Of a stretch of DNA of 64,000 bases, positions 46,129 through 54,613 are shown in pieces (position 1 is the stretch's first letter; every line of letters begins with the position of its first letter). A program made the position numbers and the translations under genes. The stretch spans positions 161,241 to 225,240 of the forward strand of contig NZ_JACHGV010000011.1 in the NCBI RefSeq assembly GCF_014202475.1, read 5' to 3'. Source of the DNA: Streptomyces paradoxus (GTDB lineage Bacteria > Actinomycetota > Actinomycetes > Streptomycetales > Streptomycetaceae). A model generated the notes under the pieces. It had not been told where the DNA came from. It did no database searches and worked only from the letters and a program-made list of their open reading frames with translations.

Positions 46129-48471
46129 TCAGAACAGCGGTGTGAGTGACTGTTCGCACCAGATCGTCTTGCCCCGGGTGGTCTGCCGGCTGCCCCAGCG
46201 CTGGGTGAGCTGGGCGACCAGCAGCAGGCCACGGCCGCCCTCGTCGTCCTGGTGCGCCCGCCTCAGGTGCGGGGAGGTCGAACTGCCGTCGGACACCTCG
46301 CAGATGAGGGTCTGGTCCCGGATGAGGCGGAGCTGGATGGGCGGGGCACCGTACCGGATGGCGTTGGTGACCAGTTCGCTGACGACGAGTTCGGTGACGA
46401 AGGCCGTCTCGTCCAGGCCCCAGGCGGAGAGCTGGTCGGTGGCGGCCTGCCGGGTGGCGGCCACCTCCGCGGGGTCGGGGGTGACGTCCCAGGTGGCGAC
46501 CTGGTCGGCGCCCAGCGCCCGGGTCCGGGCCAGCAGCAGGGCCACGTCGTCGCCGGGCTCCTCCGGCAGTACGGCCTTCAGCACGGTGTCGCACAGGGCG
46601 TCCAGCGAGTCGGCGGGGACGGTCAGGGCCCGGCACAGCTCGTCGGTGGCGTGGTCGACGTCGCGGTCGCGGTCCTCGATGAGCCCGTCGGTGTAGAGGG
46701 CGACGACGGAGCCCTCGGGCAGCTGGAGTTCCGTCGCCTCGAACGGCAGCCCTCCCACGCCCAGCGGGGGCCCCGCGCTCATGGGGATCAGCCGGGTGGA
46801 TCCGTCGGGCAGCACCAGGGCGGGCGCGGGGTGCCCGGCGGCGGCCAGGTTCAGACGGCGCGTGACGGGGTCGTAGACGGCGTAGAGGCAGGTCGCGCCC
46901 AGCTCGGCGACCTCGTCGTCCTGGTCGTCCGAGGCGAGATGGGTGACCAGGTCGTCGAGGTGGGTGAGGAGTTCGTCCGGCGGCAGGTCCACGTCGGCGA
47001 GGGTGCGGACGGCCGTGACGAGCCGGCCCATGGTCGCCGTGGAGGGGATGCCGTGCCCCACGACATCCCCCACGACCAGCGCGACGCGGCTGCCGGACAG
47101 CGGGATCACGTCGAACCAGTCGCCGCCGATGCCGGCCGCCGAGCCGGAGGGCAGGTAGCGGTGGGCGACCTGCACGGCGGCCTGGCCGGGCAGGCCCCTG
47201 GGCAGCAGGCTGTGCTGGAGGGCGAGGGCGGTGGTGCGTTCGCGGGCGAAGCGGCGGGCGTTGTCGACGCAGACCGCGGCCCGGCTGGCGAGTTCCTCGG
47301 CGAACACCGCGTCGTCGTCGGCGTAGTCGTCGGGCTGCGCCACCCGCACGGCCACGGCGACGCCGAGTGTGGTGCCGCGGGCCCGCAGCGGTACGGCCAT
47401 CATCGAATGGACGCCCTTGCGGTAGGGGCGTCCTTCCGGGGCGCGGGAATTGCGCTCGGCGACCCAGCGCATGAACGCCGGCTCCCCCGCCTGGCTGATG
47501 ATGGCCCGGCCCTCCCGCATGGCCCGGGCGATCGGCGAGAACGAGGGGTAGACGTCCACGGCACCCAGATGGACGGCCGCCTCCGGGGTGCCCTCGGTGA
47601 CGGATCCGTGGGCGACCCGCCGCAGCGTGATCTCCTCGGCCGACGCCGTGGGCGCCTCGTCCGCGCCGAGCACCCAGTCGAACAGGTCCACGCTCGCGAA
47701 GTCCGCGAAGCGGGGAATCACGACCCCGATCAGTTCCTCGGCCGTGCGGACCACGTCCAGGGTGGTGCCGATCCCGGCGGCGGCCTCGTTCAGCAGGGCG
47801 AGGCGCTGCCGGGCCCAGTACTGCTCGGTGCTGTCGAAGGCGGCCAGGGCGGTTCCCACGAGCTCGCCGGCGGCGTCCCGCACCGGCCACATCTCGGTGA
47901 CCCAGGCGTGCTCGCGGTTGAGGGCCGGTGCGCCGGTGTAGCTCTCGTACCGCAGCGGCCGGCCGGTCTCGACGACGTGCCGCAGGTGCCAGTTGAAGCC
48001 GCGGCTGTGCTCCGCCTCCTCCACGGTCTCCGGGAAGTGCCGGCCGAGCAGGGTCTCCTCGGACACGCCCATCACATGGCAGGCGGCGTCGTTGAGCCGC
48101 AGGTAGCGCTGGCCGGTGTCGAAGACGGACATCGAGATGGACGCCTGCTGGAAGGCGCGGCCCGCGAGGGAGGTCTCCCCACGGCCGGGCGACGCGGCGG
48201 TGATCACATAGCCGCCCGCCTCCCCGTCCGGGCCGGTCACGGCGCAGGCCCTGACGCGGAGCCCTACGAGGTAGCCGTCGCGGTGGCGCACCATGACGGT
48301 GCCGGAGAGTGCGGACACCGCCTCGGGCGGCACGGTCTCGGCGAGCAGTTCCCGCGCGGCACGACCCAGGGCCTCTTCGGCCGGGTAGCCGGTCAGCCGC
48401 CGGGCACCCTCGCTCCACCCCGTCAGCATGCCGCGGGCGTCGATGATCGCAGCAGCGGAGGCGTCCTCCAT
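46129..48471 (-). CDS. PAS-GAF-SpoIIE phosphatase with C-terminal ATPase domain
   Basis: About 780 aa from ATG at 48471; a TTG at 48507 would add 12 residues and has no ribosome site. Order: PAS (about 1-95, AAIIDARGMLTGWSEGARRL), PAS (about 105-215, SVFDTGQRYLRLNDAACHVM), GAF (about 220-390, SMMAVPLRARGTTLGVAVAV), PP2C-type SpoIIE (about 400-630, AAGIGGDWFDVIPLSGSRVA, LVVGDVVGHGIPSTATMGRL, LYTDGLIEDRDRDVD) and HATPase_c (about 655-780, ELVVSELVTNAIRYGAPPIQ). Such proteins dephosphorylate anti-anti-sigma factors in response to a signal bound by PAS/GAF, and may also act as anti-sigma kinases. Probably linked to the SigB-type system. Only 2 nt separate it from the convergent LigD gene. Confidence 0.93.
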   Translation of the reverse strand: MEDASAAAIIDARGMLTGWSEGARRLTGYPAEEALGRAARELLAETVPPEAVSALSGTVMVRHRDGYLVGLRVRACAVTGPDGEAGGYVITAASPGRGETSLAGRAFQQASISMSVFDTGQRYLRLNDAACHVMGVSEETLLGRHFPETVEEAEHSRGFNWHLRHVVETGRPLRYESYTGAPALNREHAWVTEMWPVRDAAGELVGTALAAFDSTEQYWARQRLALLNEAAAGIGTTLDVVRTAEELIGVVIPRFADFASVDLFDWVLGADEAPTASAEEITLRRVAHGSVTEGTPEAAVHLGAVDVYPSFSPIARAMREGRAIISQAGEPAFMRWVAERNSRAPEGRPYRKGVHSMMAVPLRARGTTLGVAVAVRVAQPDDYADDDAVFAEELASRAAVCVDNARRFARERTTALALQHSLLPRGLPGQAAVQVAHRYLPSGSAAGIGGDWFDVIPLSGSRVALVVGDVVGHGIPSTATMGRLVTAVRTLADVDLPPDELLTHLDDLVTHLASDDQDDEVAELGATCLYAVYDPVTRRLNLAAAGHPAPALVLPDGSTRLIPMSAGPPLGVGGLPFEATELQLPEGSVVALYTDGLIEDRDRDVDHATDELCRALTVPADSLDALCDTVLKAVLPEEPGDDVALLLARTRALGADQVATWDVTPDPAEVAATRQAATDQLSAWGLDETAFVTELVVSELVTNAIRYGAPPIQLRLIRDQTLICEVSDGSSTSPHLRRAHQDDEGGRGLLLVAQLTQRWGSRQTTRGKTIWCEQSLTPLF

Positions 48472-48532
48472 ATCGTCCAGGATTATCCCTTTGCGGCCCT
48501 CTATCAACCGCGAAGCAGCATTCGTGACGGTG

Positions 48533-49000
48533 TCAGGCCCGGTGGGCGCGCAGCGCGGTGAGGGCCCGGTCGGCGTGCGCGTTCATGCGCAGTTCGCTGC
48601 GTACGACGTCGAGGACGGTGCGGTCCTGTGCGATGACGAACGTGGTGCGCTTGGTGGGCGCCAGGGAGAAGCCGCGCTTCACCCCGAACCGCTCGCGGAC
48701 CGCGCCGTCGGCGTCGGACAGCAGCGGCATGCCGAGGCCGTGCCGCCCGGCGAACTCCTGCTGCCGCTCTACGTCGTCGCCGCTGATGCCGACGGGGCGG
48801 GCGCCGACGGCGGCGAACTCGGCGGCGAGGTCGCGGAAGTGGCAGGCCTGGGCGGTGCAGCCGGGTGTCAGGGCGGCCGGGTAGAAGAAGAGCACGACGG
48901 GGCCTTCGGCGAGCAACCCGGACAGGCTGCGGACGGTGCCGGTCTCGTCGGGCAGGGAGAAGTCCTCGACCGTGTCGCCGGTCTGCACGCGCGCGGTCAC
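48533..49000 (-). CDS. peroxiredoxin, Bcp/PrxQ type
   Basis: 155 aa from GTG at 49000. The AhpC/TSA fold shows VVLFFYPAALTPGCTAQACH (peroxidatic Cys about 48, with the second Cys five residues later, the PrxQ spacing) and ISGDDVERQQEFAGRHGL. It reduces peroxides with thioredoxin in the cytoplasm. FYPAALTPGCT replaces the common FYPKDxTPGCT. Its start overlaps the DoxX-like gene stop by 4 nt, so the two are coupled; DoxX partners commonly relay electrons to thiol systems. Confidence 0.93.
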   Translation of the reverse strand: MTARVQTGDTVEDFSLPDETGTVRSLSGLLAEGPVVLFFYPAALTPGCTAQACHFRDLAAEFAAVGARPVGISGDDVERQQEFAGRHGLGMPLLSDADGAVRERFGVKRGFSLAPTKRTTFVIAQDRTVLDVVRSELRMNAHADRALTALRAHRA

Positions 49001-49377
49001 GGCCTGGCCTCCGCGTTCCGGGCGACGCCGCGGGCCCAGAGCACCAGCGGCACCTGCAGGGGCAGGCGGGCGAAGGCGGCGGTCTTCTGCGGGGCGGGAC
49101 GGTGGCGCCAGTCGGCGGCCATCTTGACGTTGGCGGGGAAGACCCCGACGAAGAAGGCGGCCGTGGCCAGCGCGGCGGCCTTGCGGGTGCGCGGCAGCGC
49201 CAGTCCGGCGGCCAGCGCGAGCTCGGCGGCGCCGCTGGCGTAGGTCCAGGCCCTCGGGGTGCCGGGCAGGCCGCGCGGGATGGTCGCGTCGAACGGGCGT
49301 GGGGTGGCGAAGTGGGCGACGCCCGCGGTGGCCAGGAGGCCGGCGAGCAGCAGGGGCGAGCGTTCGGACCGGGACAC
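48997..49377 (-). CDS. DoxX-like membrane protein
   Basis: 126 aa from GTG at 49377 with GAGGAGGAACC upstream. Four hydrophobic segments: LLLAGLLATAGVAHFATPRP, AWTYASGAAELALAAGLALP, AAALATAAFFVGVFPANVKM and FARLPLQVPLVLWARG. The GVAHF and FPANVKMAADW blocks are typical of DoxX-like proteins. Coupled to the peroxiredoxin by a 4-nt overlap; probably a quinone-linked or thiol-linked electron partner in peroxide defence. Confidence 0.85.
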   Translation of the reverse strand: MSRSERSPLLLAGLLATAGVAHFATPRPFDATIPRGLPGTPRAWTYASGAAELALAAGLALPRTRKAAALATAAFFVGVFPANVKMAADWRHRPAPQKTAAFARLPLQVPLVLWARGVARNAEARP

Positions 49378-49422
49378 GGTTCCTCCTCTGAAGGCCTGCC
49401 GCGCATTATTACCGGACGGTAG

Positions 49423-49953
49423 TCAGGTCGGTTCACCGGGTCCCGGGAGTGCCCGTGATGTCTGCCTGCCGGGCGTGTAGCCGAAGGAGCGGCGGAAGAC
49501 GTCGATGAAGGCGCTGGCGGAGGACCAGCCGCAGCGGTGGGCCACGGTCGTGACGGGCAGGCCCTCGGCCAGCATCCGCAGGGCGTGGTAGAGCCGCGAC
49601 TGGGTGCGCCACTGCGGGAACGTCATGCCGAACTCGCCGCGGAAGAGCCGGCTGAGCGTCCGCTCCCCCACCCCGGTCGCGGCGCCGAGTTGCGCGAGGG
49701 TGCGCACGTCGGCCGGGTCGGCGTGCACGAGCGCGCAGACGGCGGCCAGGCGCGGGTCGACGGGGGCGGGCAGCCGCAGCGGCTGCTGGGGGGAAAGGCG
49801 CAATTGGTCGCGCAGGACGGCGGCCAGCCGGCGGCGCTCGGGACCGTCGTCGCCGGGGTCACGGGTGTAGGCGAGGATCAGCTCGCGCAGCAGTGGGCTG
49901 ACAGCCAGGACGGCCGGATGGTCGAGGCGGAGCGGCGGCCACCGCCGCCAGTG
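49423..49953 (-). pseudogene. 5'-truncated AraC-family regulator
   Basis: From 49953 leftward the frame reads HWRRWPPLRLDHPAVLAVSP, LLRELILAYTRDPGDDGPER and then the double AraC HTH (DVRTLAQLGAATGVGERTLS; TTVAHRCGWSSASAFIDVFR; RSFGYTPGRQ). The N-terminal cupin/sensor half is missing: an in-frame TGA stands immediately before HWRR and the DNA switches at once to a truncated MFS gene on the other strand. ATG at 49803 could still yield a 126-aa HTH-only protein, so residual DNA binding is conceivable. Confidence 0.75.
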
Positions 49954-50847
49954 TCAGCGGGGGTGGGTGTGGCCGCCTACCATCCGGAGGCCGCCCGGGT
50001 GGCGCGGGCCGCGGCGCACGGCCGGCACACCGGGATGGGCTGGTTCTCCTTCGGCGGCAACGCCGGCTTCGCCCTGGCTCCCCTGCTGGTCTTCGCCGTG
50101 CTGGCCACGGGCGGGCTGCGCGCCTCTCCCCTGCTGGTCGTCCCGGCCCTGGCGGCGGCGCTGTGTGCGGCGGTGGTGCGCTCGGCGGGGTCCGGCGCGC
50201 GGAGTACCACCGCGTCCGCCGTCGCGGGCGAGGACGACTGGGGGTCCTTCCTGCGGCTGTCCGGGGCCGTGGTCTGCCGCTCCGTGGTGTTCGTCGGCCT
50301 CGGCACGTTCGTCTCGCTGTACGTGCGGGAGCGCACCGGTGGCGGTGTCGCGGCCGGTACGGCGGCCCTGTTCGTGCTCTACGCCGGCGGCGCGGCCGGC
50401 AAGCTGGCCGGGGGCCGGCTGGCCGGGGGCCGGCTGGCCGGGCAGTACGGGCGGATGGCGGTGGTGCGCCGGTCGTACGCCCTGACGGTCCTGGCCGTGG
50501 CCGGGCTCGTCCTGGTCCCCGGGCCGCCGGTGTACCTGTTCGTGGCGCTGACGTCGGCGGGTCTGTATGTGCCGTTCTCGCTGCACATCACGCTGAGCCA
50601 GGACTTCCTGCCCCGGCGCGTGGGGACCGCGAGCGGGGTCACGCTGGGTCTGGCGGTGAGCGTCGGCGGCCTCGCGGTCCCCGCGCTCGGGGCGCTGGCC
50701 GACGCGACGTCCCTGCGGTCGGCCCTGCTGCCGCTCGTCGCGCTGCCCGCGCTGGGCCGGCTGCTGCTGTGCGGCCTGCGCGAGCCGGCCCCGCCGGGGG
50801 CGGCGGTGACCGTCCGGCCGGATCCGCGTGATCCGGCCGGACGGTGA
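49951..50847 (+). pseudogene. 5'-truncated MFS exporter (fosmidomycin-resistance Fsr-like)
   Basis: The frame from about 49951 encodes VGVAAYHPEAARVARAAAHG, RHTGMGWFSFGGNAGFALAP and eight or so further membrane segments to the stop at 50847. This is the region starting around helix 4 of Fsr-like MFS proteins; the first three or so helices are absent. A GTG at 49951 is in frame but has no ribosome site and no promoter. It abuts the AraC fragment head to head, consistent with one deletion removing both 5' ends and the shared promoter. A short repeat GGRLAGGRLAG (about 50408-50440) is also present. Confidence 0.75.
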
Positions 50848-50854
50848 CCGGGGA

Positions 50855-51379
50855 TCAGGCTGGGCCGGGCGGAGCCGGCCGGGATTCGCCTTCGTCGTCG
50901 ACGGCGTGGGCGAGGAAGTCGTCGACCATGCGGTGGAAGAGCGTCGCGAGCTGCCCCAGTTCCTCGGGGGACCAGGCCGAGAGGGCCACCTGCATGCCGC
51001 GGACGCCGGCCTCGCGGATCCTGGCGATGGCCTCGCCCCCGGCATCGGTGAGCTCGATGCGCTGGGCGCGGCGGTCGTCCGGGTCGGGGACACGGGTGAC
51101 GTATCCGGACTTCTGCAACTGCTGCACCGTGCGCGTGACGTGCGAGGCCTCCACGCCCAGCCGGGTGGCGAGCTCCCCCGGCCGCTGCGGCTCGGAGTCG
51201 GCGATCTGCCGCAGCAGGGCGACCGCGGCGCGGTCGAGCGGCACGCCCGCCAGAGCCATCAGCCGTTCGTGCTGGCGGGCGCGCGTGCTCAGGTAGGTGA
51301 TGCGGGTGAGCGCACGCTCGATCTCGATCACTTCCGGGGAGGGGGCGCCGGGGAGCGGTGGTGTGGGCATGAGCGCCAC
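50855..51379 (-). CDS. MarR-family regulator
   Basis: 174 aa from GTG at 51379 (ATG 51370 is an alternative). Winged-helix core: VPLDRAAVALLRQIADSEPQ, RPGELATRLGVEASHVTRTV, QQLQKSGYVTRVPDPDDRRA (wing with DxRR) and a C-terminal dimerisation helix. Acts as a local repressor; the divergent DNA ligase gene starts 117 nt away and the decayed Fsr gene ends 7 nt from its stop. The ligand is unknown. Confidence 0.92.
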   Translation of the reverse strand: MALMPTPPLPGAPSPEVIEIERALTRITYLSTRARQHERLMALAGVPLDRAAVALLRQIADSEPQRPGELATRLGVEASHVTRTVQQLQKSGYVTRVPDPDDRRAQRIELTDAGGEAIARIREAGVRGMQVALSAWSPEELGQLATLFHRMVDDFLAHAVDDEGESRPAPPGPA

Positions 51380-51496
51380 GGTACCATCTCGTTGCGTAAC
51401 TCAACTAAATCGGGCGGCTCCGCCCCCGTTCCTTCGGCGTTTCCCTCGTTCGTCGAGCGGTTCACCCCGTTCAGGGGAAAGAGACAGGAAACACGC

Positions 51497-52510
51497 GTGG
51501 CGGCCCGCCGGTTCGTCGACACCTCACCCGTGGACCTGCCGCTGATCCCGCCCATGCTCGCCACGTCCGGCACCCTGCCGCCCGCCGCGCAGGACGCGCG
51601 CTGGGCCTACGAGACCAAGCAGGACGGCCAGCGGGTGGTGGTCTATCTGCCCGGGGACGGCAGTGTGCTGCTGCGCGCCCGCTCCGGTGACGACATCACG
51701 GCCGCCTACCCCGAACTGCGGCCGCTGGGAACCGCCCTCGGCGCCACACCCGCCGTACTCGACGGCGAGATCATGGCCCTGGACGACCAGGGCCGCGCCA
51801 GCTTCCAGCTGCTGCAGTCCCGGATGGGCCTGGCCCACGCCCCCGCCAGGGCCGCGCGGCGAGCGGCGGAGGTCCCGGTCCACCTCGTGCTGTTCGACCT
51901 GATGCACCTGCAGGACCACTCCCTCCTCCGGCTCCCCTACGCACGACGCCGCGCGGCACTGGAGGACCTCGGCCTCGCCGGGCCCTCCTGGTCGACCCCG
52001 CGCGCACTCGTCGGCCACGGCGCCGAGGCCCTGCGCGCCACCCGGGAGCACGGCCTGGAGGGCCTGGTCTGCAAGCGGCTCGACTCGGTGTACGAACCGG
52101 GGGTGCGCTCCCGGGCCTGGATCAAGATCCGCAACATGCGCACCGAGGACGTCCTGGTCGGCGGCTGGCAGCCGGGCAAGGGGCGGCTCACCGGCCTGCC
52201 CGGCGCGGTGCTGGTGGGGCAGCGCGCGGCGGGGCGGCTGCGCTACGTCGGCAGCGTGGGCACCGGCTGGAGCGAGGCCGAACGCACCGAACTCGCCGCA
52301 CTGCTGGGGGCCGCCGCGAGTGACGTCTGCCCCTTCGACCCCGCCCCGCGCGCTCCGGGCGCGCACTGGGTCGTCCCCCGCCTCGTCGGCGAGGTCCGCT
52401 ACAGCACCCGCACGCGGGAGGGGTTGCTGCGGCAGCCGTCCTGGCTGCGGCTCCGGCCCGATCTCGCACCCGAGGAGGCCGCGGCCGACATCCCCGACGA
52501 CATGGTCTGA
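51497..52510 (+). CDS. free-standing ATP-dependent DNA ligase (LigD-ligase/LigC type)
   Basis: 337 aa from GTG at 51497. Nucleotidyltransferase motifs: I WAYETKQDGQRVVVYL (Lys about 37), III AVLDGEIMALDDQG (about 92), IIIa HLVLFDLMHLQ, IV EGLVCKRLDS (about 190) and V RSRAWIKIRNM (about 207). An OB-fold follows with LVGGWQPGKGRLTGLPGAVL and RYVGSVGTGWSEAE. No polymerase or nuclease domain. Together with the phosphoesterase gene at 45527 it could provide the separate parts of an NHEJ LigD; no Ku gene is in the window. Divergent from a MarR gene. Confidence 0.93.
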   Translation: MAARRFVDTSPVDLPLIPPMLATSGTLPPAAQDARWAYETKQDGQRVVVYLPGDGSVLLRARSGDDITAAYPELRPLGTALGATPAVLDGEIMALDDQGRASFQLLQSRMGLAHAPARAARRAAEVPVHLVLFDLMHLQDHSLLRLPYARRRAALEDLGLAGPSWSTPRALVGHGAEALRATREHGLEGLVCKRLDSVYEPGVRSRAWIKIRNMRTEDVLVGGWQPGKGRLTGLPGAVLVGQRAAGRLRYVGSVGTGWSEAERTELAALLGAAASDVCPFDPAPRAPGAHWVVPRLVGEVRYSTRTREGLLRQPSWLRLRPDLAPEEAAADIPDDMV

Positions 52511-52582
52511 ATCGAACGGGCGGCCCCAACTATTGCGCTCCGATTCACCGTTCGGATCCTCCGTCCCTCTTGGCATGGACGC

Positions 52583-52602
52583 GTTCAGCCTGGAAGCTGA
52601 AC
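52583..52602 (+). promoter_or_regulatory. hairpin in the leader of the NPP1 gene
   Basis: GTTCAGC (52583-52589) and GCTGAAC (52596-52602) form a perfect 7-bp stem with a 6-nt loop, followed by CTCCCTTTCCCC, 50 nt before the start. It could be an attenuator-type hairpin, an operator, or the terminator of the ligase transcript. Confidence 0.45.
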
Positions 52603-52652
52603 CTCCCTTTCCCCCACAGCCGTTGGGCTGCGCCCGGACCAAGGAGGACGCA

Positions 52653-53426
52653 GTGTCGTCACGCCCGTTCGCCCACCGCAGGAGATGGATCATCGGAGCG
52701 GCCGGTGCCGCCGCCCTCGTCCTCGCCTCCCCCGCCACGGCCTTCGCCGCCCCACCGTCGGCGCTGCCCGCCAACGCGGACGCCCTGGAGCAGACGTACC
52801 AGCCCGCCTACGACTACGACACCGACGGCTGCTACTCCACGCCCGCGATCGGCCCGGACGGCACCGTGAACGGCGGGCTCAAACCGACCGGCGCCCTGAA
52901 CGGCAACTGCCGGGACGCCTCGGACCTCGACAACACCAACGGCTACGCGCGCTCCAAGTGCAACAACGGCTGGTGCGCCATCCTGTACGCCCTCTACTTC
53001 GAGAAGGACCAGGCGGTGGCCGGCAGCGGCATCGGAGGCCACCGGCACGACTTCGAGCACGTCGCGGTGTTCGTGCAGGACAACCAGGTCAAGTACGTGT
53101 CGACGTCCAACCACGGCGGGTTCACCGTGCACGCGGCGTCCGCGATCCGCTTCGACGGCACGCACGCGAAGATCGTCTACCACAAGGACGGCATCAGAAC
53201 ACACTGCTTCCGCGCCGCGAACGGGAACGACGAGCCGCCGGAGAACCACAAGCGCACCTGGCAGTACCCGGCACTGGTCGGCTGGAACGGCTACCCGGCC
53301 GGGGTGCGCGACAAGCTCACGTCGTACGACTTCGGCAGCGCCAACTTCGGCCTGAAGGACGGCACCTTCGCCAACCACCTCGCCAAGGCCAAGCCCTCCG
53401 GCATCCCCTTCGACCCGTACGCCTGA
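52653..53426 (+). CDS. secreted NPP1-family (Nep1-like) protein
   Basis: 257 aa from GTG at 52653 with AAGGAGG upstream. A signal peptide (RRRWIIGAAGAAALVLASPA then TAFAAP, cleavage near 34) leads to the NPP1 fold: PAYDYDTDGCYSTPAIGPDG, CNNGWCAILYALYFEKDQAV and GHRHDFEHVAVFVQD (about 128-142), the cation-binding heptapeptide region, here GHRHDFE rather than GHRHDWE. NLPs bind sphingolipid head groups and lyse dicot plant membranes; saprophytic actinobacteria also carry non-toxic members. The Trp to Phe change may alter activity. The C-terminal ANFGLKDGTFANHLAKAKPS is also family-like. Confidence 0.93.
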   Translation: MSSRPFAHRRRWIIGAAGAAALVLASPATAFAAPPSALPANADALEQTYQPAYDYDTDGCYSTPAIGPDGTVNGGLKPTGALNGNCRDASDLDNTNGYARSKCNNGWCAILYALYFEKDQAVAGSGIGGHRHDFEHVAVFVQDNQVKYVSTSNHGGFTVHAASAIRFDGTHAKIVYHKDGIRTHCFRAANGNDEPPENHKRTWQYPALVGWNGYPAGVRDKLTSYDFGSANFGLKDGTFANHLAKAKPSGIPFDPYA

Positions 53427-53440
53427 CCGCACCGGCCCGG

Positions 53441-53460
53441 CCGGAGGCCTAGGCCTCCGG
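53441..53460. terminator. perfect 20-nt palindrome after the NPP1 gene
   Basis: CCGGAGGCCT is followed at once by its reverse complement AGGCCTCCGG, 15 nt after the NPP1 stop. It may form a cruciform or terminator hairpin with a tight loop, though no U tract follows. Confidence 0.45.
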
Positions 53461-53511
53461 TGGGGTCCGGGTTCCGCCCCGCGCCCGATCCCCCGGCGCG
53501 GGGCGGCCGCA

Positions 53512-53517
53512 TAGCGT
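53512..53517 (+). promoter_or_regulatory. -10 element of a leaderless promoter (questin-oxidase-like gene)
   Basis: TAGCGT lies exactly 6 nt before the ATG at 53524; no ribosome site. Confidence 0.45.
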
Positions 53518-53523
53518 CCCCGC

Positions 53524-54546
53524 ATGGACACGCACGACACGACAGGGACCCTCGAGGACGCCCTCGGCCGTCTCCACGCCACCGGGCCGGAGCGGCTCGG
53601 CCGGCTCACCAATCACGCCCCCATGGTCGTGGAGGCCCTCGCCGCGCACGGCCGGGCGGATGCCGTGCACCGGTGGCTGGACCTCTACCGGCACAAGCTG
53701 GAGGACCTGCCCGGGCCCGTCGCTCCCGTGACCGACGCCGACTGGCGTGAGGCGCTGGGCGACCCGCGCCGGGCCGCCGACTGGATCGGGTACTTCGGCC
53801 GCGCGCTCGCCGAGCAGCCGTGGCGGGACGTCCTCGCCGCGTGGTGGCCGCGCCTGCTGCCCGGGATGTACGGCGGCTCCACGCATCCCGTCATCCGCGT
53901 CGGGCATGCCGTACGGGCCCTGGAGGCCCGCGAGAACGCGCCGCGGCTCGCCGAACTCGCGCACGGCCTCGGCTACTGGGCCGCCCGGCACCGGCCCGTC
54001 TCCGGCATCACGGCCCTGCCCGCGGCGCCGGGTGCCGCGCGGTCCCTGGACGCCGTGCCGCCGGTCACCGATCCCCGGGGCGGATTCCCCGACCGGCTGG
54101 CAGCCGTACGGCGGTTGCCGCTGTGGGCGGACGACGTGACCGACCCGGACACGGCCCGGGACCGCCTCGCCGAACTGGTCCGGGCCGCGACCCACCGCTA
54201 CGCCACCCACGGCCACGGCGAGGCGACCATGCTGGTGCACGCGGCGACCGCGCCCAACGCCGTCCTGCGCACCCTCGGCTCCCTGCCCCGCGCGCTGTGG
54301 GCGCCGAGCCTGCGCGCGGCGTGGACCGCGTCCGCGGCCGTCACCGCCATGTACCCCACCGCCGAGCCCGTCGCGGACGTCCCCGCGCCCGGGTGCCCGG
54401 CCCAGGAGGTGCTGGAACGGGCCCTCGCGCACGGAGACGAGCACGTCGTGAAGCTCACCGACACCGCCCTCGACGTCGGCGACGAGCGGGCCCTCGCCGC
54501 GGCCCTGCGAGCGGTGGAACTGAGCGATCCGCTCGTTCCGAACTGA
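53524..54546 (+). CDS. questin oxidase family protein
   Basis: 340 aa. It matches the DUF4243/questin-oxidase pattern: RLTNHAPMVVEALAAHGRAD (about 27-46), WLDLYRHKLEDLP, WWPRLLPGMYGGSTHPVIRV (about 107-126; THxxIR block), ALAELAHGLGYWAARHR and HGEATMLVHAATAPNAVLRT. Fungal members perform Baeyer-Villiger-type ring opening of questin; bacterial ones have unknown substrates and no cofactor motif. Leaderless start. It is followed 67 nt later by hemC. Confidence 0.87.
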   Translation: MDTHDTTGTLEDALGRLHATGPERLGRLTNHAPMVVEALAAHGRADAVHRWLDLYRHKLEDLPGPVAPVTDADWREALGDPRRAADWIGYFGRALAEQPWRDVLAAWWPRLLPGMYGGSTHPVIRVGHAVRALEARENAPRLAELAHGLGYWAARHRPVSGITALPAAPGAARSLDAVPPVTDPRGGFPDRLAAVRRLPLWADDVTDPDTARDRLAELVRAATHRYATHGHGEATMLVHAATAPNAVLRTLGSLPRALWAPSLRAAWTASAAVTAMYPTAEPVADVPAPGCPAQEVLERALAHGDEHVVKLTDTALDVGDERALAAALRAVELSDPLVPN

Positions 54547-54601
54547 CGCCCGATGCCCGGCAGTCGGAGAAGGTCCGGGACGAGCGACCCCGCGAAGGGA
54601 C

Positions 54602-54607
54602 TATCGT
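54602..54607 (+). promoter_or_regulatory. -10 element of a leaderless promoter (hemC)
   Basis: TATCGT lies exactly 6 nt before the ATG at 54614; no ribosome site. Confidence 0.45.
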
Positions 54608-54613
54608 GTCCGC

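Noticed and set aside
50408..50440. GGRLAGGRLAG coding repeat in the MFS remnant as a functional repeat
   Set aside because: A short in-frame duplication inside an already truncated gene; probably a slippage event of no consequence.
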